11,608 nt of DNA from Eubacteriales bacterium (lineage in GTDB: Bacteria; Bacillota_A; Clostridia; Christensenellales; Aristaeellaceae), in the NCBI GenBank assembly GCA_030528845.1, contig JAUMYC010000015.1, positions 9,874 through 21,481 of the forward strand, read 5' to 3'. The position numbers were made by a program, and so were the translations under genes. The notes beneath the pieces are model-generated. The model had not been told where the DNA came from and made no database searches. It saw only the letters and a program-made list of their open reading frames with translations. Shown here piece by piece: positions 6,699-11,608 of this stretch. Within the stretch, counting starts at the first letter, position 1; the number at the start of each line of letters is the position of its first letter.

Positions 6699-6736
6699 AC
6701 AGTACCAGGGACGGTGAGATGCTTTCCTGGTACTGT
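6699..6736. repeat. REP-like palindrome with 11-bp arms
   Basis: ACAGTACCAGG (6699-6709) and CCTGGTACTGT (6726-6736) are perfectly complementary around a 16-nt loop that contains GGACGG. The core resembles the AGGGACGGT palindromes that I recall as dispersed REP-type repeats in Firmicutes. Read on the minus strand it is followed by TTTTAT, read on the plus strand by AAAGG. It may be a REP/MITE relic in the convergent intergenic space. A weaker 6-bp inverted repeat (TATCGG 6761-6766, CCGATA 6775-6780) lies just downstream. Confidence 0.55.
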
Positions 6737-6813
6737 AAAGGTGGATTTGGTACGATAGGATATCGGCAAACTGTCCGATAAACTGGAATAGGCCCAATTG
6801 CTGCGCCGCGCCA

Positions 6814-6910
6814 GAGCCTCCCCTGTGTAAGGGGAGGTGCCCCGCAGGGGCGGAGGGGTTGTCAATCCCTCAGTCAGCTTCGCTGACAGCTCCCTTTACA
6901 CAAGGGAGCC
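6814..6910. repeat. Composite palindromic intergenic repeat (MITE-like), about 97 bp
   Basis: Four hairpins in tandem: CCTCCCC/GGGGAGG (6817-6823, 6831-6837), GCCCC/GGGGC (6839-6851), GTCAGC/GCTGAC (6873-6878, 6882-6887) and CTCCCTT/AAGGGAG (6890-6896, 6902-6908). The first hairpin and the reverse complement of the last share TGTGTAA and flanking CTCCC/GGGAG, so the outer ends form imperfect terminal inverted repeats. I recall closely similar units, ending in CTCCCTTTACACAAGGGAGCC, scattered between genes of gut Clostridia. It encodes nothing, lies between convergent genes, and is probably a non-autonomous repeat element. Confidence 0.7.
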
Positions 6911-6933
6911 TTTCCGAAACCGATACAAAACGC

Positions 6934-6970
6934 AAAAATCCGACCTACGATCGTAATCGTAGGTCGGATT
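6934..6970 (-). terminator. Rho-independent terminator of the MATE/CARF-HEPN operon
   Basis: A perfect 15-bp stem (6937-6951 and 6956-6970) with a 4-nt loop. On the minus strand it is followed by TTTTT (AAAAA at 6934-6938 on the plus strand), and it lies about 60 nt after the CARF-HEPN stop. It could also slow + strand read-through from the isomerase operon, though the + strand side has only a delayed T-run. Confidence 0.88.
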
Positions 6971-7032
6971 AACTGTTTTACGAACACCGCGCGAAAACGG
7001 GTGGTTTTGCTTGTATGCGCCAAGGCGCGGAA

Positions 7033-8958
7033 TTATTCCGTCGGCATATCGTCCTGCGGCCTGAGCATGCGCACGTTGATCTGCAGATCCTGTCCGTTGT
7101 AGGAGCAGGAATAGGTATCCTCGAGCAGCAAATCGGGGGCGAGCCCGGTGAGCGGCGCGAGCCTGTGTTCGGCGGTGTAGGCGCGGAACTGCCAGCCGCT
7201 GATGCAGATCGGCTCTGCAGTCTTTTGTACCTTTGCGCAGGCCGCGCGATAGATGCGCAGGAAGCGCTCGATCGCCTTTTGCAGCAGCAGGAAGTTTTCG
7301 TTTTCGTGCAGCTCCTCCTGATGGGCGAGCGCGCGCTCCTCGCTGCGCGCATGACTGACCTGATTACGCAGGTTGCCGATCTCATAGTAATGCAGGAAGA
7401 TGTCATAGAGCATGTTGTCGTCGCCAAGATCTGAGTAAGTGTTGCACAGCATGGGATAGGCGCCGTGCAGCTGATCCACCAGCACCTGCGAGAGATCCTG
7501 GGAGACTTTTTCTCTGGGCTGGCGGTTGTTGATCACGCTGCGCGGGTAGTTCTTCAGGAAGAAGTGGTCCAGATCGTTGAACACATAGCGGCATTTGGGG
7601 ATCTCGTTCCAAAAGAGAAGATTCCAGCTCTCCAGCGCCTTGCCAACGTCTTCCACGCTGCGCGCGTAATAGTAGATGCCGCGCCGCACGATATCCGACG
7701 GCACGAGGGCTTCGATCATCGTCAGCGCCTGCTGGTAGAACTGCTTGCGCAGCGCCCAGCTGATCAGCGCCGGTACGCTGACTTCCTCCCCTTCGAGCAG
7801 ATCGCCGTAGTCGCGCTCGATGCCCTGACGCAGGACGGAAAAGAGCGACGTGCCGGTGTCGGTGCTCCTGCGGGGCTGCTCATTCATGCGGCGGAAGATC
7901 ATCTTCAGCGCCTGTATGCCGTAGGTAAGGTCGGACATATTGCACATCGAAACGCCCACGTCCACATATTTCATCGCCTTGAGCAGGTTCAGCACGGCGG
8001 GGTCTTTCACTTCGTGGCGCGTACAGAATTCCTCGAGCAGCTCCATCTTGCCGTATCTGACGAAGGCCTGCATGCCCGAGAGCAGAGTCTCGACTTCGTA
8101 GCGGCCGATCTCGTCGTCGATGGAATGGGTGAAGCGGTCGGGATGCAGACGGGTGTGGATGATGCTCTTGACGCGGAAGCGCTCGTTGGAGCAGTAGACC
8201 ATTGCGAGCATGGACCACATGGTGTAGCTGTCGGCCTTGTCCATGCCGTGGATGTCGATGTAGATATTCACGCCTTTTACCAGGCGCATGGCGAGGTTGT
8301 TGATCATTTTCACCATGCTTTCGATGGTGAAGCTGCCCTTTTCGTCCTTTTCCATGGGGACAAAGCGCGCGGAAACGGCCTCGTTGCTGCGCAGGGCGTT
8401 CATCCTGAAAAACGGGTTCATCTGCGCAAACATCATATGCTTGATCCAGCGCTCGTCCTTCGCATTCTGCGGCTCGGCCATGACTTTTTTATATTGCTCG
8501 AAAGCCTCGGGCGTAGTGGCCGCCTTCAGGAAGCGGTTGCCGCGTCCGCCGGAGAAGGCGCGGCGCATGAGCGCCAGCAGCTCGCTGCGCTGCTCCTCCG
8601 TTTTTTCGTAGAGGATATCGTCTGTCTCGATGTCGAGCCTGTCGAGATATTGAGAGATGCGATAGCAGAAGAAGTCGTATTCGCACACGGCGTCAAGGCT
8701 GCTCTGCACGGGCAGGGTATAGCTGCTCAGAGGGCGCGGCTTCTCGGCCTGCGCCCCTCCGGCGCCTTTGGGCCCGAGCACGAGGATCTCGTCGATGTTG
8801 TATTGCGAGAGGATGTATTTCGTACCCGCCTCGGCGCTGCTGATGCCCGTACAGAAGCGCAGCTCGCCGTGCGTGTCGGTGCTGGAATAATATTCGGCGT
8901 GCAGATGATCCTTTGTGAAGCCCAGAGTGGTGATCAGAATGTTTTTCTCTTTGTTCAT
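7033..8958 (-). CDS. CARF-HEPN (Csx1/TM1812-like) putative nucleotide-activated ribonuclease, no CRISPR locus nearby
   Basis: 641 residues. The N-terminus ILITTLGF (7-14) and later IDEILVLGPKGA look like the first strands of a CARF (Rossmann-like) sensor. NIYIDIHGMDKADS has DIHG (235-238), matching the DxTHG signature of Csx1/TM1812-type CRISPR proteins. LLSGMQAFVRYGKMELLEEF resembles the helix after the CARF domain in these proteins, and LRNQVSHA gives R531-N-Q-V-S-H536, the HEPN RNase motif Rx4H. Family members bind cyclic oligoadenylate made by Cas10 and degrade RNA. About 100 residues follow the HEPN motif, longer than usual, with a beta-rich tail of unknown role. The start codon overlaps the MATE stop by one base (TAATG), with GGAGG inside the MATE end, so translation is coupled. 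No array or cas gene is visible. Assignment rests on motifs seen by eye; the ligand and activity are inference. Confidence 0.72.
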   Translation of the reverse strand: MNKEKNILITTLGFTKDHLHAEYYSSTDTHGELRFCTGISSAEAGTKYILSQYNIDEILVLGPKGAGGAQAEKPRPLSSYTLPVQSSLDAVCEYDFFCYRISQYLDRLDIETDDILYEKTEEQRSELLALMRRAFSGGRGNRFLKAATTPEAFEQYKKVMAEPQNAKDERWIKHMMFAQMNPFFRMNALRSNEAVSARFVPMEKDEKGSFTIESMVKMINNLAMRLVKGVNIYIDIHGMDKADSYTMWSMLAMVYCSNERFRVKSIIHTRLHPDRFTHSIDDEIGRYEVETLLSGMQAFVRYGKMELLEEFCTRHEVKDPAVLNLLKAMKYVDVGVSMCNMSDLTYGIQALKMIFRRMNEQPRRSTDTGTSLFSVLRQGIERDYGDLLEGEEVSVPALISWALRKQFYQQALTMIEALVPSDIVRRGIYYYARSVEDVGKALESWNLLFWNEIPKCRYVFNDLDHFFLKNYPRSVINNRQPREKVSQDLSQVLVDQLHGAYPMLCNTYSDLGDDNMLYDIFLHYYEIGNLRNQVSHARSEERALAHQEELHENENFLLLQKAIERFLRIYRAACAKVQKTAEPICISGWQFRAYTAEHRLAPLTGLAPDLLLEDTYSCSYNGQDLQINVRMLRPQDDMPTE

Positions 8959-10289
8959 TATACCCCTCCGCCGTGTTTGATGGTGCGGTGATAGCGGTGC
9001 TGCAGCAGCGCCATGCGCACGAGCTGCGAGGCCAGCGAGCCAGCCCAGATGCCCCAGATGCCGCCCTGCAGCCAGACAGTGCCCACGAAGCTGACCGCGT
9101 TGAGCACGACCATGGAAATGATGGCGGCGTTCATGGTGAAGCGCACGTCGCCCGTGCCCTGGAAGACGCCGTTATAGATGATCTGGCGCGCCTGAATGGG
9201 CGAGATCACGCCGATGACGATGCAGGAGAGCATGCCCGTGCGGATGAACGCCTCTTCATCGCCGAAGAAGGCGTAGTAGGGGCGCCCAAAGGCGATGAAC
9301 AGCACCGAGAGGACGAGGGCCGCGATCATGCCCATGCGCAGGATCATGTCGGAATAGGCGCGCACGCCGTTGTCGTCCTTCGCGCCGAAGCTCTTGCCCA
9401 CGAGCGCGACCGCAGCCGCCTGCATGCCGCTGCCGAGCGCGAAGTTGATGTTCATCAGGTGCATGCCCACGGAATAGACCGACATGGAGAAGGAGCCGGT
9501 GTAGGCGGCGATGATGCCGGCGAGCAGGAAGCTCAGCCGAGTGGCAAGGTTTTCAGAGACGACCTTTTTCCACATGCCGAGGATATCCTTCAGGCTCGAC
9601 AGGGCAAAGCGGACGCGGTTTGCTATGCAATAATGCAGGCTGACGAAGGTGCCGGGCCGCAAGGCGAACGCCAGACACACGACCAGCGCGGCGGCTGTTC
9701 CGGCCACGGTCGCGATGGCAGCGCCGCGGATGCCCAGCGCGGGCGCGCCCCAATTGCCCTCGATGAGCATGTAGTTGAGCAGGATGTTCACGCCGCTCGA
9801 CACGATGTTGGAGACGAGAGTGAGCTTTGTGTGGCCGCAGCCGCGCTGCGCGGCGTTGATCAGCATGAAGATGATATTAAAGAGCATCCCGCCCATGACG
9901 ATGCGGAAATACAGCACGGAATCGGCCATGGTGTCCGGCTGGTTGCTGCACAGGCGCATGATCGGCTCGGCAAAGACAACGCACAGCGCGCTGATCGCCG
10001 CGCCCAACGCCAGCGAGATGCTAAGAGCGGTGATCAGAAGACGGTTTGCCGCCGGTCGGTCTCCCTTGCCGACGGCGCGCGCCGTGAGCGAGGAGACGGT
10101 GGTGTTGATGGCGAAAAACACGCACAGTACAAACAGGCGCGGCTGGTTCGTGACGGAAATGGCTGAAATGGCGGCAAGGCCCATCGAAGAGACCATCTTC
10201 GAGTCGATAACGGAGGCCATGGTCGTGAAGAGAGACTCCAATATGGCCGGAATGGATATTTTCAAGATCTCTCTGCGCTTTTTTTGCAT
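8958..10289 (-). CDS. MATE family multidrug/metabolite exporter
   Basis: 443-residue polytopic membrane protein with about 12 hydrophobic helices in two similar halves, as in MATE (MatE, NorM/DinF-like) Na+ or H+ antiporters. Typical features are the N-terminal REILKISIPAILESLF followed by Asp29 in VIDSKMVSSMG, QPRLF in helix 2, ARAVGKGD at the first loop, INAAQRGCGHTK before the middle helices, VGKSFGAKD at the repeat position in the second half, and VFQGTGDVRFT. Substrate cannot be read from the sequence. The ATG at 10289 is preferred over 10340 because the extended -10 box places the transcript start near 10348, leaving no room for a leader before 10340, and the protein family starts close to KKREIL. 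It forms a two-gene operon with the CARF-HEPN gene, whose ribosome binding site is encoded by its last GGGV codons. Confidence 0.92.
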   Translation of the reverse strand: MQKKRREILKISIPAILESLFTTMASVIDSKMVSSMGLAAISAISVTNQPRLFVLCVFFAINTTVSSLTARAVGKGDRPAANRLLITALSISLALGAAISALCVVFAEPIMRLCSNQPDTMADSVLYFRIVMGGMLFNIIFMLINAAQRGCGHTKLTLVSNIVSSGVNILLNYMLIEGNWGAPALGIRGAAIATVAGTAAALVVCLAFALRPGTFVSLHYCIANRVRFALSSLKDILGMWKKVVSENLATRLSFLLAGIIAAYTGSFSMSVYSVGMHLMNINFALGSGMQAAAVALVGKSFGAKDDNGVRAYSDMILRMGMIAALVLSVLFIAFGRPYYAFFGDEEAFIRTGMLSCIVIGVISPIQARQIIYNGVFQGTGDVRFTMNAAIISMVVLNAVSFVGTVWLQGGIWGIWAGSLASQLVRMALLQHRYHRTIKHGGGV

Positions 10290-10354
10290 GGATAAAACTC
10301 TCTTTTCTTTGTTTAATTTACGCCTCGGCTTCGGGCGCATATCTCTTTTATAAT

Positions 10355-10363
10355 ATTATATCA
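10355..10363 (-). promoter_or_regulatory. Extended -10 promoter of the MATE/CARF-HEPN operon
   Basis: On the minus strand TGATATAAT (complement of 10355-10363) is an extended -10 element (TGnTATAAT). No convincing -35 hexamer is seen: the T-rich stretch at the expected distance matches only about 3 of 6. The transcript would start near 10348, some 60 nt before ATG 10289. Confidence 0.6.
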
Positions 10364-10434
10364 GTAAAAAGAAAAGAAGAAAAGTATGTCGGCGCAAGCG
10401 CTGCGTTTTTTACGGAACAGGGAGGGCTTGCTGC

Positions 10435-10479
10435 GAAAAATCCCCCGCCTCCCGGCAAAACTCTCGGGAGGCGGGGGAT
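10435..10479 (-). terminator. Rho-independent terminator of the ccdA/thioredoxin operon
   Basis: A perfect 15-bp GC-rich stem (10440-10454 and 10465-10479) with a 10-nt loop, followed on the minus strand by TTTTT (AAAAA at 10436-10440 on the plus strand). It begins about 25 nt after the thioredoxin stop codon and separates that operon from the MATE promoter. Confidence 0.92.
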
Positions 10480-10503
10480 GCGTGTGCGGAAGGCTTGGCG
10501 CGC

Positions 10504-11118
10504 TCAGCCGGTGATCATATCGATGCCCTGCTGCAGGGCGTCGGCGCTCAGAGCGCCCGAGGCCTGCGCGATCAAGTGGCCGTCTGCGTCGATAAAATAG
10601 GTCGACGGGATGGAATAGACGCCGTAGGTCGAGGCTGCACTGCCGATATGATCGTAGAGGATGGGGAAGGTATAGCCGTTCTTTTCGATGAAGGCGCTTG
10701 CGCTCTGCTGCGTTTCGCGGCCTCCGTCGGTCAGGTTGACCATGACGAACTGCACGTCTTCGCCAAGCTGCTCGTATTTTTCCTGAAAGTCGGGCATCTC
10801 GCTCTGGCACGGGCCGCACCAGCTCGCCCAGAAGTTCAACACGACGGGCTTGCCGACGTACTCGCTCAGGCGCACCTCGTTGCCCTCCTTGTCAAAGGCG
10901 GTGAAATCCGGCGCAAGGAGCGCTGCGTCGTCTTCGTGGTCGTGCTCGGGCGCGCTTTCCTCAGCCGCAGCCGGCTCGTCCTCCGTCTGCGCGGGGGAAT
11001 GCACGAGCATCTGCTGCGCGTCCATGTTCTGCCCGAGGCGATCGTAGAGGATATACGCTCCCGCGATGATCAGGACGAACGCCAGAACCAACGCGGCGAG
11101 AGATTTCTTGTTGTTCAT
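10504..11118 (-). CDS. Membrane-anchored TlpA/ResA-like thioredoxin
   Basis: 204 residues: a short basic start MNNKK, one signal-anchor helix (7-25), an acidic and His-rich linker (about 45-66, with EHDHEDD) and a TlpA/ResA-type thioredoxin domain outside the membrane. It has PDFTAFDKEG, FWASWCGPC (redox Cys101 and Cys104) and the cis-proline loop SIPSTY (Pro171) followed by FID. Such proteins reduce or exchange thiols in the extracytoplasmic space, for example in cytochrome c maturation or oxidative repair; which one applies here is unknown, and no cytochrome gene is seen. ATG 11118 is preferred over GTG 11127 because AGAGGT lies 7 nt before it. The CcdA-type gene 44 nt upstream is the expected electron donor. 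No lipobox is visible, so anchoring is by the helix. Confidence 0.92.
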   Translation of the reverse strand: MNNKKSLAALVLAFVLIIAGAYILYDRLGQNMDAQQMLVHSPAQTEDEPAAAEESAPEHDHEDDAALLAPDFTAFDKEGNEVRLSEYVGKPVVLNFWASWCGPCQSEMPDFQEKYEQLGEDVQFVMVNLTDGGRETQQSASAFIEKNGYTFPILYDHIGSAASTYGVYSIPSTYFIDADGHLIAQASGALSADALQQGIDMITG

Positions 11119-11162
11119 TGTCTGCACCTCTTTTCAAATGGAGATCGGGATCCTGCCTGTCG

Positions 11163-11608
11163 TCAGCTCAGCAGGCTCAGCAGCCTGCCGAGCATGCCGG
11201 TGGCCATCAAAATGCCGATGACCACGAGCAGCGCGCCGCTGACGGCGTTGATGGTCTTGTAGTTCTTCTTGATCCAGTTAAACGCGCCCTTGAGATAATC
11301 GATCAGCACGGCGCTGAGGATGAAGGGGATGCCCAGCCCCAGCGAATAGGCCAGCAGCATCAGCATGCCCCGGAGCGCATGTCCCTGCTGGGAGGCCAGC
11401 ATCAGCGCGGAGCCGAGGAACGCGCCCACGCAGGGCGTCCAGCCCAGAGAGAAGATCACGCCGAAGAGCAGGGCGGAGAAGAAATTCATGTTCTGCGTGT
11501 TGACGTGACGGCTGCTGCCTTTGAAGAGCGTGAGCTTGAACACGCCCAGAAAATTCAGGCCGAAGAAGATCACGATCAGACCGGAGACGATGTTCACGGC
11601 GGTCTGAT
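11163..11608 (-). CDS. ccdA: CcdA/DsbD-type thiol-disulfide transmembrane transporter, 5' end beyond the window
   Basis: The last ~148 codons of a polytopic membrane protein; the frame is still open at the window edge, so the true start lies outside. Visible helices are GLIVIFFGLNFLGVF, SALLFGVIFSLGWTPCVGAFLGSALML, a helix around MLMLLAYSLGLGIPFIL, and a final one around SGALLVVIGILMATGML. GWTPCVGAFLGS is the signature of CcdA/DsbD transmembrane domains and carries one of the two reactive cysteines; the other should be in the missing first helix. The protein takes electrons from cytoplasmic thioredoxin to an extracytoplasmic thioredoxin-like partner, which fits the membrane-anchored TlpA-like gene 44 nt downstream. 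About 85-90 residues are probably missing relative to the usual ~235. Confidence 0.9.
   Translation of the reverse strand, partial: QTAVNIVSGLIVIFFGLNFLGVFKLTLFKGSSRHVNTQNMNFFSALLFGVIFSLGWTPCVGAFLGSALMLASQQGHALRGMLMLLAYSLGLGIPFILSAVLIDYLKGAFNWIKKNYKTINAVSGALLVVIGILMATGMLGRLLSLLS

Noticed and set aside
6814..6970. CRISPR array in the repeat-rich intergenic region beside the CARF-HEPN gene
   Set aside because: The units are inverted palindromes of different sequence, not regularly spaced direct repeats with unique spacers.
8866..8877. DTHG at residues 28-31 of the CARF-HEPN protein as the DxTHG signature
   Set aside because: It sits directly after the first strand, too early for the family signature; DIHG at 235-238 follows a hydrophobic strand at the expected place.
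7465..8991. 508-codon open frame on the + strand antisense to the CARF-HEPN gene
   Set aside because: Composition is rich in His, Val, Ala and Asp with no recognisable motifs, no ribosome binding site was found, and it mirrors the codon pattern of the real minus-strand gene in GC-rich DNA.
8973..10166. 397-codon open frame on the + strand opposite the MATE gene
   Set aside because: Low-complexity His/Asp/Ala/Arg-rich translation with no hydrophobic core; a GC-driven shadow of the transporter gene.

Overview
The window looks like a high-GC, anaerobic, gut-type Firmicute (class Clostridia, perhaps Oscillospirales or a relative). This rests on GGAGG-type ribosome binding sites, high GC in coding sequence, a clostridial-style uronate operon, a CcdA/TlpA-type redox pair, a membrane-anchored XRE regulator carrying an IIGGADGPTAI motif, and an intergenic palindromic repeat of a kind I recall from gut Clostridia. 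No rRNA, tRNA or CRISPR array is visible.

Layout. (1) 1-4149, + strand: a hexuronate operon. It opens with a chimera: about 50 codons of a P1B-type metal ATPase run in frame into the C-terminal two thirds of glucuronate isomerase (uxaC). Then come intact uxuA (mannonate dehydratase), an SDR-type uxuB (fructuronate reductase) and kdgK (KDG kinase), closed by a terminator. Together these would convert glucuronate to fructuronate, mannonate, KDG and KDPG. KDPG aldolase is not in the window. (2) 4186-5324, +: a membrane-anchored XRE-type regulator with its own promoter, then a small two-helix membrane protein of unknown function and a strong terminator. (3) 5345-6664, +: a near-consensus promoter driving a TIM-barrel sugar isomerase/epimerase and a tightly linked MmcQ/YjbR protein. 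(4) 6665-7032: a convergent intergenic region with two palindromic repeat elements and a minus-strand terminator. (5) 7033-10360, - strand: a MATE transporter whose stop codon overlaps the start codon of a large CARF-HEPN protein that resembles the Csx1/TM1812-type ancillary RNases of type III CRISPR systems, with no CRISPR or cas gene in view. (6) 10435-11608, - strand: a CcdA-type thiol-disulfide membrane transporter (running off the window edge), a membrane-anchored TlpA/ResA-like thioredoxin, and a terminator.

The item most deserving follow-up is the two-gene MATE/CARF-HEPN operon. Its RNase carries a DxHG motif and an RNxxxH motif but has no local CRISPR context, so it is a candidate stand-alone nucleotide-gated RNase. 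The item most important for data quality is the ATPase-uxaC junction near nt 130-153, which is either a recombination at short similarity or an assembly chimera.
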